Below are positions 45,370-55,200 of a stretch of 64,000 nt of DNA, one piece after another. The position numbers and the translations under genes were made by a program. The notes below the pieces were generated by a model. That model saw nothing but the letters and a program-made list of their open reading frames with translations. It ran no database searches and was not told where the DNA came from. Source of the stretch: Roridomyces roridus (lineage: Eukaryota; Basidiomycota; Agaricomycetes; Agaricales; Mycenaceae); contig JARKIF010000043.1 of NCBI GenBank assembly GCA_029378245.1, forward strand, positions 248,001 to 312,000, given 5' to 3'. The stretch's first letter is position 1. Every line of letters starts with the position of its first letter.

Positions 45370-46640
45370 GTGCAGACAGCTGACCAGCAGCTGGACGTGA
45401 GATGTAAACCACATGTAGCTGACGAATGGCATCCGGCTGGTGGCAACATGGACGCCAGGTTTCATCTTCAATGGATCCAGGGTGGGACCAGCTCTTATGG
45501 GCACCAGCTGGTCAGAGTAGCTGACCACAAGCTGCTGCGTCAGTCGCTAATCACTGTTGTCAACCACTCAGCATGTTCATCGCACTCAAAAAAAAACATA
45601 AGATAGAAAGGGAATTGATTGCACAGAGATACATTACAGGACATGGATGTAGAGAAAAAAATGCATTAAACACAGTAGTAAGTACGAGAAAAGATGGCGG
45701 GCTGGATGAAAGCGGAGTTGAGAGCAAAATTGAAGACCAGAAAGGGACACAGAATGCAAGAGTGGAGAGGCATTGATAGGCATTGATGCGGGACACGGGG
45801 AGCTTCAAGGAAGGAGGGGAAAGACGAATGAGGGCGCCGGTGGACAATGGCATTTGACGGGGCTAACCGAGGCTTTGAACGGGCGAGTGACATTGAGGCT
45901 TGGAATTTTGAACGGCAGATCATTTGAGGGTCTTGAGAGGAGCCGACGATGGCTTGGACAGCGAGACCCGCAGGGAAGGAGTTCCAAGTATAGGCGAGAT
46001 CGGCTTTGAGCCTTGTGTCTTGAGACTTGCAGACATGGAGGATTATGACTTGATGCCGCTTGAAGAGGAAAGGGTTTGAAGGATTGGATGTCTTGAGGTG
46101 ACCGCTGCGAGGACTCGTGATCGCTGAAAGTCGGAGGACAGAGGAGGGAAGGTGGGGGAAGAGAAGAAAGAAACGGGGATGACTCCGAAATCACGCCATT
46201 TTATAAAACAACGGGTTACCATGGAGCCGAATCAGCGCCGGGTGGAGTGTGGAGTGATGAATGTGATCGTTAACTTACGGCAACGCGGTTTTGAGATCTC
46301 CGGCCCTCGGCAATGGACTTAGCAACTCTTTTCAAGTCCTCGTCTCCTTCAGGGTAAGCCCATTCTGATTTTTTTTGGCTCTTGGGATTAGCAAGAAATG
46401 AAGGAAAAGCCCAAGAAGTATCATTTTGTTGCCCAGGACTCGAAATATCGAAATAAATAAATACAGTCTTCCAGCTGGACACACCCATGCCAACCGGCAT
46501 GGATGGCCAGGCGGCTATCAGCTGCGAATAGTGGCTGGACCACTCAGCTGGAGCCCAGCCGGTCTCCGGCTGCATCCAGGATAAGGATCATCTGGTGTTC
46601 GCATGGGCGCGCCGGCTGGGTGCGGCCTGACGGCACTTTG
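45370..46640. repeat. Copy B of the CAGCTGG-bounded element
   Basis: The left end (45370-45540) and right end (46465-46640) are full of CAGCTGG, GGCTGG and CATCCGGCTGG words, and the core (45600-46200) is rich in cttgag/ttgaag words and ends with tttataaaac near 46202. The plan is the same as in 28455-29625, but base-by-base similarity is weak. No coding frame is supported. Confidence 0.4.
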
Positions 46641-46650
46641 GCGGTGTAGG

Positions 46651-46805
46651 GCTGGCTTTTCTGACGGATTAGGGCTGTTTTGATGGAGGACAGGCGATGC
46701 ACCGATGCATGCAAAACCATCACATGCAAAAACCTTTTGTTCGACTTTCATCACATATCCGTTCTGTTCCCGGTTCAAACAGCTCGAGCTGCTCACTTTG
46801 AAGTC
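46651..46805 (+). repeat. ~155-bp repeat shared with 53093-53255
   Basis: Shared words in order: gctggcttttctgacggat, gctgttttgatggagg, aggcgatgca, tcacatatccgttctgtt, caaacagctcgagctgctca. It ends exactly where the 606-bp element is inserted. Confidence 0.75.
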
Positions 46806-47411
46806 TACGTACCGTATACGGTACGGACCAACTCACGGACGTACGGACGTCGTGAGAGTACGTACGGTACGATACGGTGCCGTCCTGGACCCTCACGGTA
46901 CGGTACGGCCGTATTACGGACCGTACGGACGAAGAGCCGGTGTCGAGTGAAGGGGGCTTGTCAGGTGAGTAAGGACCGAAGTTAATGCATTTCTAACATC
47001 TTCCGGGTCAGTAAAAGATGCTGAGACTGTTATGGAAGGTACGAACCGAGTACAAACACTCAAGGAACATCCGGCGCGCTGATTGATCCTGGATCATATC
47101 ACATTGATGCGTGGTCCCGCTTGGGGCCCGCGCCTGCTGATATGCGCGGCGGCCGTTGCACATGGATCTAGACTCACCAGCTGTCCGGTGGTCAAGATAA
47201 ATCACTGCGGCGACCACCTCCTCGCGTGTTTGCAGGCATGCCGACGATGCCGTGCGCCATCACCGTATACGGCCGTATACGCCGTACAATACGGACGAAA
47301 TACGGCGCCGGTAAGGTACGGACGACTGAGGCTGTCTCGCCCACGGTACGGACGACGTACCGTACCGTACGTACGTATGCCGTACCAGTACGGATACGGT
47401 GCCGATCCCTA
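46806..47411. mobile_element. 606-bp non-autonomous element with TACGG-rich inverted ends
   Basis: It is bounded by an 8-bp direct repeat TTGAAGTC (46798-46805 and 47412-47419). Both ends are dense in TACGG/CCGTA words (46806-46930 and 47260-47405), inverted to one another but imperfect. No coding frame is supported. The paralogous region upstream of member 8 (around 54860) is uninterrupted at the matching point (ctgctcagtttgaaattttc), which gives an empty site. Target length suggests a hAT-like mechanism, as for the 5.1 kb element. Confidence 0.7.
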
Positions 47412-47731
47412 TTGAAGTCCTTCAACAAGTGGAATGTGCATGACCTAACAACAGCCTCGGGCTCCAAAACCATTGCTAGGTGCTCGACCCCACCGCGCAA
47501 TGAGAGATATCAACTGAAGTCTAACAATAGGTGGGCGGTAGAGATTCTCCCGCTGGCGTGGATGCAACCATCGGGATATCTGACAGATGCGTCTTCATCT
47601 GTCACAGCAAATGTGGGTTCACATATAAGAACGTATACGAGGGCGGATGTGGGCGAAGCCTTCTTGACGAAGTCTCCCACTTACTTTCCCTTTCCCCTCG
47701 CTTTCTCCCCCCGTGCACGGGTTTCTTAACT

Positions 47732-49276
47732 ATGGCTTTTGCACGCCCGGGGCGCCTTCTGTTGTTGTTTTGTCTCCTGTGTTTGCCGCAACTCCATCCC
47801 GTTGGAGCGAGTCCCATTCCAGCTGGTGGCGCTGGGGAATTAAAGAGGTGAGTCGTCCTCATTCGAATGGACGATTCTGATATATACCTCAGCGCCGCAC
47901 CTTTGCTTGTCCGAGTAGAAAGCTCTAGTATCACCGCTGTAGCGTGCGTGATTTCCCATTATAATGACTACTTAGCAACGCTCTGAATACGTTGAACAGG
48001 GACTCTGAACCCACCGTTTCTCTGACTGCCGTTCCCACTTTGGCCTTCTTTACCAGGGAAGCCGACCACACATCATTTAGCGATACAACATCTTCATTCA
48101 CAAGCACGGTTCCGATTACCACCACTCTCTCGGACGGGCGGGTGTCGACCACCGTAAACGTGGTGACCGGGGTGATCACCACGTCGGTTCCAGTCGCTAC
48201 TTTCGGCGTCAGCGTATCAACTCAGGCTGCGCATGCGCATGCGCATTCTCATCTGAATCAGAATCATAAATCAGCTTGGTCTGTGCGAGTAGAAAGCTCT
48301 ATAATCACCGCTCTGGGGTGCGTGATTTCTGATTATAATGAATTCCCAGCAAGACTCTGAATGCATTGAACAGGGACGCTGCACCCACCGTATCTCTGAC
48401 TTCTGTTGGCACTCCGGTCCTGTTTACCGGCAACGCCGACCACACATCATTTAGCGATACAACATCTTCATTCACAAGCACGGTTCCAATTACCACCACT
48501 CTCTCGGACGGGCGGGTGTCGACCACCGTAAGCGTGGTGACCGGGGTGATCACCACATCGGTCCCAGTCGCTACCTTCGGCCCCAATGGGGAGCAGGTTT
48601 CTGCGTCATCCCCGTCGAAACAGTAAGCACAAGCCCTGGCTGAATGATTTGGCTGAAATTTAACATCAGTTCCATCGCTGGCTTCGTCGCGAGTATCGTC
48701 CTCGGTTGTCTTGCTGCTTTTCTCGTTGGCGCAGCAACATGGCGATTCATATACCTCCGCCGCAAGGCTGCGTCTCGATCCAAAAGGATCCCAACCTCGG
48801 GGCAGAGAAAGAGTACACAACCAGAGTCCGACGCAGAAGTCATCGACCCGTTCTCCGACGCATTTCGCACGTCTTGGCAGGCAAATGGTGGATCCGAGCT
48901 GCAGTCAAGTAATGTGGATTCCACCCAGCCGACATCTTTGACACACGCGTCTTCAATATCGAGCACACGGCAGCTCTACATATCCAATCAGGTGAACAGA
49001 GCGCGGGAGAAGGTGCAGGAATTGGAGGAATTGTCCTCCCTGTTGCTTCACTCTGCTCGGAACTCTGGCGTGTCGTCCGAAGCTGTAAACCTTGAGGCTG
49101 TATCTCAGCCTCAAGATGGTCAGGGGAACGAATCTACCGCCTTGGAAAATCGACTACAGCGCGCATGGGAGGAAATCGAGGGTTTGAATCTGCGAATTCA
49201 CGAGCTGGAGCGGCGGAGGGAGTCGGATTGGGCTCTGGGTTTAACGGACGAGTATCCCCCGGAATATGTCGAATAA
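47732..49276 (+). CDS. Array member 4: PPxY TM protein with a duplicated ectodomain
   Basis: Exons 47732-47847, 47893-47943, 48000-48317, 48374-48622 and 48670-49276 give 446 residues, all in frame. Signal peptide MAFARPGRLLLLFCLLCLPQ. The ectodomain unit (EPTVSLTAVPTLAFFTREAD, then SFSDTTSSFTSTVPITTT and GVITTSVPVATFG) occurs twice, first from 48000 and again from 48374; between them the exon reads through a His-Ala stretch (AHAHAHSH, from a gcatgc repeat) into a second copy of the small exon (VRVESSIITAL). TM: IAGFVASIVLGCLAAFLVGA, then YLRRKAASRSKR. Then FRTSWQANG, STRQLYISNQVNRAREKV, a C-terminal coiled coil and DEYPPEYVE. Ser/Thr richness suggests O-glycosylation. Intact. Confidence 0.75.
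47893..48622 (+). repeat. Tandem duplication of an ectodomain exon pair in member 4
   Basis: The block 47905-48210 (small exon, intron, large exon) recurs at 48276-48585 with high similarity, intron included (gtgcgtgattt, attataatga, gaacaggga). Member 8 has only one copy (55368-55723). The copies have the same splice phase, so the duplication keeps the frame. Confidence 0.85.
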
Positions 49277-50231
49277 ATGGTTGAAATTCAAAGTTCAATT
49301 CATCACGGTGATTGGTGTTCAAACTCCAGTTTGTTGCACATTGTTTGGTTGTGCTCCCTTCTTCCTGCTTCCATGTGCGATTTTGAATTACTGGATTCGA
49401 CGCTACTCGACTGGATATTTGACGACTCGTTTACGGCTCTGGCTACGCTGGCTCTCATCTGGAGGCGCCGGCTTTCTGTTGTCGCTCGGACGGCTCGGAC
49501 GGCTTTCTGGCTTTTTTTTCTTTTTCATCAGTACAAGACTCGGCGAAACTATACAAGCCTCATCTCTTCTAGTCTTAAGGTCGTCGCCGGAGCAACAGTA
49601 TACAACATCGGGGCTACTTGCCCGTGGTTCTCCACGGTCCTGTGGCAGTGGCTTCGACGCGAAAAATTCACCCACCTTCTCGCCTGTCGATATCTGATTC
49701 TTGCACCAGACTGGCAGATCTGAACAAGTTGCGCAGCGGGAGTTTCCATCATGAATTGATTTTATTTCAACAGAGCTCAGAATAGCTTTGGTTACCCATG
49801 TGCTAGCTCGTCTGAAAATTTCCCTTGATGGCACATTGCAAATTCGGTGTGGTGAGCCTTTGGTTTACTTGATGCGGGTGCCGCCGGAGGCTCTCTACCT
49901 ATTTGCTTCTCTCGCATGTGGCCGGCGTGCCGCTGCAAATCGGGATGGTGGATACGATATATCTTCCAAGACGATGACTTACACAGCTTGATGAAAATCC
50001 GAAAATATCTGGAACTGAGCGCCTCGGATCATTAATCATTGCCGGCACGATGAAGCCCGCCTTGCGAGAGGTGAGACATATTGGGTACCTCAGACATCTG
50101 GCAGATACCATCTCCATCTCTGTCAAGGAAACTTCACATATAGGAATGGGCTTGGGCGTGTCTCTAGCAGGGCCTTCTTGACGAACATCCCCCTCACTTT
50201 CCCCTCCTGTGCCCACCTTTTTTGCTGGAAA
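49277..50231. other. Gap between members 4 and 5: 3' flank shared with member 8
   Basis: 49277-49795 is homologous to 56387-56905 (for example ggaggcgccggctttctgt, cctgtggcagtggct, cgcagcgggagtttccatca). Open frames start right after both stop codons, but indels put them in different frames, so I do not call a gene. The right part has the upstream block (49960-50012) and TATA-like site of member 5. Confidence 0.5.
50136..50155 (+). promoter_or_regulatory. TATA-like core promoter of array member 5
   Basis: acatataggaatgggcttgg, ~90 bp before the ATG at 50232, the same motif as in members 3, 6 and 7. Confidence 0.55.
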
Positions 50232-51137
50232 ATGCCTCTGGCAGGCTCGGGGTGTGCTCTGTTGTTACTTTGTCTTTGTTGGTTGCGACCGCTCTCCGTG
50301 GGCGCGAGACCAGTTCCGATCCTGCTACGCAGGTGAGTTGCTGCTATTCCTCTGCGGACCATGACGACCAACGGGTATTGCTCTACAGTCCGGCGACTCG
50401 GGGTCTCTCACTCACATGGACGATCCCCGGCACAAGCCAGCCCTGCAACGGTCGGGTGTTGACAACTGGGAATTTTGAGAGCACGACAGAGGTCCCAAAT
50501 GTCCAGCTCGCCGATCTCGATAGCACAAAGATCCTCGCGGCCGCGACTGTGTCCCCATCCAAAAGAAGGCAAGTACATAGCCTCAACTCCACTAATAATA
50601 TCGCTGAAGAATGATAGTACTGTTGTGACGCCTGGTGCCATTATTGAACCCGTCCTGATTGCAGCGGCCGTTATTGCCTTCATCATTGCTGTTCCGTGCA
50701 TTATGATGTGCCACCTTCAAAAAAGGGTACTCGACAGCGACAAGGGCGTTGACGTTACGAGCCAAGCCTCCCTTCCAAAACCCTTCGAACCCGAACCCGA
50801 AGTCGAGCAATACAACGTCTTCCACACCTCTTGGCAGTTACATGCAGGCGATCTTCGGTCTGTTGACCGGACTTTGACCTCTTCTTCGTCTGTCACCACA
50901 ACTCGCCAGCTGTACATCTCCAATCAGGTCAACAGGGCCCGGGAAAAAGTGAAGGAGCTAGAGGAATTGTCGTCTCTCTTGCTACGCTCCGCGTCTCACA
51001 CATCCAATAATCAACACAATCAACAAATGAGACCCCAGCTAGTATGGCTACCACTCCGACCGTTCAAGAAGATAATCCCGGCATTCGGGCATTGGAGGAA
51101 CGACTGCAGCGTGCGTTGGGGGAGATTGAGCAGTTGA
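50232..51137 (+). CDS. Array member 5: TM protein truncated by a C-terminal frameshift
   Basis: Exons 50232-50332, 50389-50568 and 50618-51137. Signal peptide MPLAGSGCALLLLCLCWLRP; ectodomain SLTWTIPGTSQPCNGRVLTT; second intron is GC-AG (donor gcaagt at 50569). TM: VLIAAAVIAFIIAVPCIMMC. The conserved FHTSWQLHAGDL and TTRQLYISNQVNRAREKV are intact. Compared with member 7, bases are missing near 51026-51040, so the frame runs into WLPLRPFKKIIPAFGHW and stops at 51137. The lost part is still present in another frame downstream (EERLQRALGEIEQLNLRMRE ... DELPPGYSQLA to 51232). The product would lack the second coiled coil and PPxY; it may be a young pseudogene or a shortened variant. Confidence 0.65.
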
Positions 51138-51729
51138 ATCTGCGAATGCGGGAGATGGAGCGGCAGAGGGAATCAGAGTGGGCTCTCGGACTTTCGGACG
51201 AGCTTCCTCCTGGATATAGCCAACTCGCATGATCATATATTCTGCGGTCGTTCAAACAAGGGATCACGTGACAATGGTCAACCTGCGATCAATGTTTGGA
51301 CGGTATTTGTTCCACTCCTTGCTTCCTCCCCTCATGTGCGAACTTATCGAGCTTCTGGTTTCTCCGCTTGGCTCTTATTTCTCACGCCCGGTCATACCTC
51401 TGGTGCTTTCGGCTGCAGGAATACCCTTTTGTTCTGCTCGCCAAGACTTTCCCCTCGCAGGCTCGCACTGGGGCATCGCAAATTCGGCACGGTGAGCCCC
51501 AGCCCTTGGTTCAGCTTGATTCGGGTGCCGCCGGAGGTTCTCGACATACATCTTTCTCTAGCCTGTTTCGTTGCAAATCGTGATGTCGTGGAATGCGTGG
51601 ATGCAATCTGGTGACTTACAGCTTGATGAAAATCCGAAAATATCTGGAACCTGAGAGTTGCACGATGGAGCCTCCCGTCCGAGCGGCAATCTTCTAGATA
51701 CCATCTCCATCTCTGTCAAGGAAGCGTTA

Positions 51730-51750
51730 CATATAAGAATGGGCTTGGGA
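51730..51750 (+). promoter_or_regulatory. TATA-like core promoter of array member 6
   Basis: acatataagaatgggcttgg, ~125 bp before the ATG at 51857, the shared array motif. Confidence 0.5.
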
Positions 51751-51856
51751 GCGTCTCTGGTCGAGCCTTCTTGACGAACGTCTCCCACCTTCTTTCTTCT
51801 TTCCCTCTCTACTCTTCTCTTTCGGCACCTTTATGCTTCCCTGGAGGGAAAACTAT

Positions 51857-52868
51857 ATGTCGTGGGCGGGCCTGGGGCATGTTTTCTCGTGCTTTTTTGG
51901 CTGGAATTGCTCCCCGTGGGCGCCGGCGCCAGACCAGTCCCGGTTGTCGTACAAAGGTGAGGTCGTTTCAATTGAAGCTATTGATTCCGACAACAATTCG
52001 AAGAATCGGCTCCGCCGATGCAGCTGTGGCCCAGGTGGATGGAAGTCTCCTTGTCCCCGCTCCATCGTATGCGGTCACTCATTACGTTCATCCTGCAGTT
52101 TTGAACCATCAGTTTACCAGAGGCTCTGAAACCGCTTCAGTGCCCTTCGCTTTGACCATCATTGTGCCCAACGGCGCACTTGGAGAGAAGACTGTGAATG
52201 CGACTACAGAGGCACCAATGGCCACCACTGGCCCCAATGCGCAAGAGGATCTGGTAGCCTCCACTGGAAGCAGTACCAGTTCCAACTCTACATCCACTGA
52301 GGCTGCCGTCATCATTGGATCTCTTGACTTGGTTTACATTCTTGGCATAGTCATTGCGGCATGGCGGACCATATACCTCCGCCGAAAGGCTGCTCAAGCT
52401 CACACGCAGGAAGCCCCAAACGAATCCAATTCCAACGGCGCAGAGGTTGTAGACCCGTTTTCGGACGCATTTCGCGCGTCTTGGGAGGTACATGGCGGGC
52501 CTGATCTCCAGTCAGCCTTACGGACCACAGCATTAACACCGTCGTCTTCAATTTCATCCACGCGGCAGCTCTACATATCCAACCAGGTGTATAGAGCGCG
52601 GGAGAAGGTGCGGGAATTGGAGGAATTATCGTCCCTCTTGCTGCACTCTGCTCGCAATTCTGGCGTCTCTTCAGAAGGTTCGCACGGGGCCCTGAACCAC
52701 CCAGCTGGTGTCGAAAACGAACCTACTGTAGATGATAGACTGCAGCGCGCTTTGCAGGAAATTGAGGCCTTGAACTTGCGGATTCAGGAGATGGAACGGC
52801 AAAGGGAGTCGGACTGGGCTCTGGGGATTTCGGACGAGTTTCCTCCCATCTACACCGAGCTCGAATGA
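51857..52868 (+). pseudogene. Array member 6: PPxY TM protein with a 1-nt deletion in the signal-peptide exon
   Basis: Exons 51857-51956, 52004-52066 and 52121-52868. The first exon is 100 nt, whereas the matching exon of members 3, 5 and 7 is 101 nt. From the ATG the frame reads MSWAGLGHVFSCFFGW; the proper signal core (FLVLFWLELLPVGAGARPVP) is in the neighbouring frame, so one base is lost just after codon 7. All downstream exons keep the right relative phase: GSETASVPFALTIIVPNG, TM AAVIIGSLDLVYILGIVIAA, YLRRKAAQ, FRASWEVHG, STRQLYISNQVYRAREKV, coiled coil, and DEFPPIYTELE. Total length is one short of a multiple of three. It is either a very young pseudogene, or it uses an alternative start. 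Confidence 0.65.
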
Positions 52869-53092
52869 ACACATATTATTATTTTGCGCTTTTCCAGCAA
52901 GATGCATCACGCGTCGAATGTTCAACTTGCAATCAATGTTTGGACGGTATTTGTTCCACCTCTTGCTTCCTTCCCTCATGTGCGAAGTGGAACTTGGGAA
53001 ATTCTTATCCCTATGATCCCCAATTTTTTATTCTGGCCCAGTCGACTTCATTTGGGTTCTCGCGAACGTGACTCGTATAATCTCGCTCTATG

Positions 53093-53255
53093 GCTGGCTT
53101 TTCTGACGGATCCAGTGCTGCCCTTATGGCTGTTTTGATGGAGGCCAGGCGATGCAGCGATGCATGCAAAAACATCATGTGCAGATCCTTCTGTTCGACT
53201 ATCATCACATATCCGTTCTGTTCTCGGCTCAAACAGCTCGAGCTGCTCACTTTGA
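53093..53255 (+). repeat. ~160-bp repeat shared with 46651-46805
   Basis: Same word order as at 46651-46805 (gctggcttttctgacggat through cagctcgagctgctcacttt). Here it is uninterrupted, whereas the other copy ends at an insertion. Confidence 0.75.
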
Positions 53256-53641
53256 ATCTGTGTGTGCATGCTTTGTTCGCCCTTTGCTTCTTCCCCTCAT
53301 GTGCAAAATCGAGCTTCTGGATTCTACCCTTGGTCTGTTCTTTCTAGCACCCGGCCATATCTCTGGTGCTTTCGGCTGTATGGATACCCTTGTTCTTCTC
53401 GTCACATTTCCCTCGCACTGTGGTTGCAAATCCGGATGCCGTGGATTGCCGCGTGGATACAATCTATCTTCCAAGACGGTCACTTACACAGCTTGATAAG
53501 ACTCCGAAAGTATCTGTAGGTTGTTCTTCTATAACCATTGCGATGAAGCTCGCCATCCGGGAGGTGAGAGATATCAGGTACCTCGGACATCTGGCAGATC
53601 CCATCTGATAGTACCATCTCCATCTCTGTCAAGGAAACCTT

Positions 53642-53661
53642 ACATATAGGAATGCGCTTGG
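53642..53661 (+). promoter_or_regulatory. TATA-like core promoter of array member 7
   Basis: acatataggaatgcgcttgg, ~95 bp before the ATG at 53738. Confidence 0.55.
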
Positions 53662-53737
53662 GCGTGTCTCTAGCAGGGCCTTCTCGACGAACATCCCCCT
53701 CACTTTCCCTTCATCTGCCCACCTGGTTCGCTAGACA

Positions 53738-54726
53738 ATGCCTTTGGCAGGCCACGGGCGTGCTCTTCTATTACTTTCTCTTTGTTGGTTGCGGCTGCTC
53801 TCCGTCGGCGGGAGACCAGTTCCGATTCTGTTATGCAGGTAAGTTGCCGCTATTCTCCGCGGGATGAAGACCAACCGGTACTTGACTTGACAGTCAGGTC
53901 CCCTCACTCACACGGACTATCCCAGGCACAAACCAACCCTGCAACGGTCGGGTATTGACAACTGGGAATTTTGAGAGCACGACAGAGGTCCCAAATGTCC
54001 AGTTCGCCGATCTCGATGGCCCAAGGATCATGGCGACCGAGACTGTGTTCCCATCCAAGAGAAGGTAGGTACATAGCCTTAATGCGACAAGTGATATCAC
54101 TCAAGAATAATAGTACTGTTGTGGCACCTGGGCCCATTCTCCTAATTGCAGCGGCCACTGTTGCCGTCATCCCTGCTGTCATTCCGTGCATTGTGCTGCG
54201 CCACCTTCGAAAAAGGGTGCTCGAAAGCGACAAGGACGTTGACGCTACGAGCCAAGCCTCCCTTCCAAAACCCTTCGAGCCCGAACCCGAAGTCGAGCAA
54301 TACAACGTCTTCCACACCTCCTGGCAGTTACATGCAGGCGATCTTCGGTCTGTGGACCTGATTTTGACCCCTACTTCGTCTGTCAGTACAACTCGCCAAT
54401 TGTATATCTCCAATCAGGTCAACAGGGCCCGGGAAAAAGTGAAGGAGCTAGAGGAATTGTCGTCTCTCTTGCTACGCTCCGCGTCTCAGACATCCAATAA
54501 TCCACATAATCAAAAAACTGACGCAGAGACCCAAGCTATGGCCACTACCCCGACCGTTCAAGGAGATAGTCCCGGCACTCGGGTATTGGAGGAACGACTG
54601 CAGCGTGCGTTGGAGGAGATTGAGCAGTTGAATTTGCGGATGCGGGAGATGGAGCGGCAGAGGGAATCAGAGTGGGCTCTCGGACTTTCGGACGAGCTTC
54701 CTCCTCGATATAGCCAACTCGAATGA
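53738..54726 (+). CDS. Array member 7: intact PPxY TM protein
   Basis: Exons 53738-53838, 53894-54064 and 54114-54726 give 294 residues. Signal peptide MPLAGHGRALLLLSLCWLRL. Ectodomain LTRTIPGTNQPCNGRVLTTG with a single Cys and many Ser/Thr. The second intron uses a GT donor (gtaggt), whereas members 3 and 5 have GC at the same place. TM: ILLIAAATVAVIPAVIPCIV, then RHLRKR. FHTSWQLHAGDL, TTRQLYISNQVNRAREKV, LEELSSLLLRSAS, coiled coil EERLQRALEEIEQLNLRMRE, end DELPPRYSQLE. It is the closest relative of member 5 and keeps the C-terminus that member 5 has lost. Confidence 0.75.
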
Positions 54727-55200
54727 TCATACACTCTGCGATTTTTCAACTACAGTATCACGTGTCAAACGTTCAACTTGCGATCATTGTTTGGACGGCA
54801 TTTGTTCCGCTCCTTGCTTCCTCCCCTCATGTGCGAAAGTCGAAAAGTTGTGGTCACCTTGAAGCTGCTCAGTTTGAAATTTTCCAACGATCTTTTTTGC
54901 CTGCTCCCGCCACACAGCCTCGTACCCCAAAACCATCGGTCGGCGCTCGATTCCACTGCATGGCGACACATATACAATGGGTAGACGGGAGACATGTATC
55001 CTCCCGTGGCGGGAATCTCATCACGCAACCCTCGAATAACTGACAGATGCGTCTCCACCTCTGTCATAGCAAATGTATGCACCGGGTTTCATATATAGGA
55101 CCGTTTACGAAGGCGATGTCGGCGAAGCCTTCTTGACGAAGTCTCCCACTTACTTTCCCTCTCCCCTCACGATTCATTCGCCGTGGAAATCTTTCTACCC
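54727..55200. other. Gap between members 7 and 8
   Basis: Begins with the array 3' flank (54770-54835). 54855-55100 is homologous to the 5' flank of member 4 on both sides of its 606-bp insertion (cctcg.accccaaaaccat, gacagatgcgtc). A TATA-like catatatagga lies near 55089-55099. Confidence 0.55.

Larger units (their letters stand above)
52869..53737. other. Gap between members 6 and 7: flank copies and promoter of member 7
   Basis: Two adjacent copies of the array 3' flank (52920-52985 and 53262-53300), the 160-bp repeat also present at 46651-46805, the upstream block (53464-53515) and the TATA-like site of member 7. Confidence 0.55.

Noticed and set aside
46806..47411. The TACGG-rich stretch as a telomere-like or centromere-like satellite.
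   Set aside because: It is not a tandem array; the words are grouped at two inverted ends with an 8-bp target duplication, so an inserted element explains it better.
49277..49723. A 148-codon frame beginning right after the stop of member 4, with a similar frame after member 8 (56387-56770).
   Set aside because: Although both start MVEIQ, indels place the homologous stretches in different frames, which fits non-coding flank better than a second gene.
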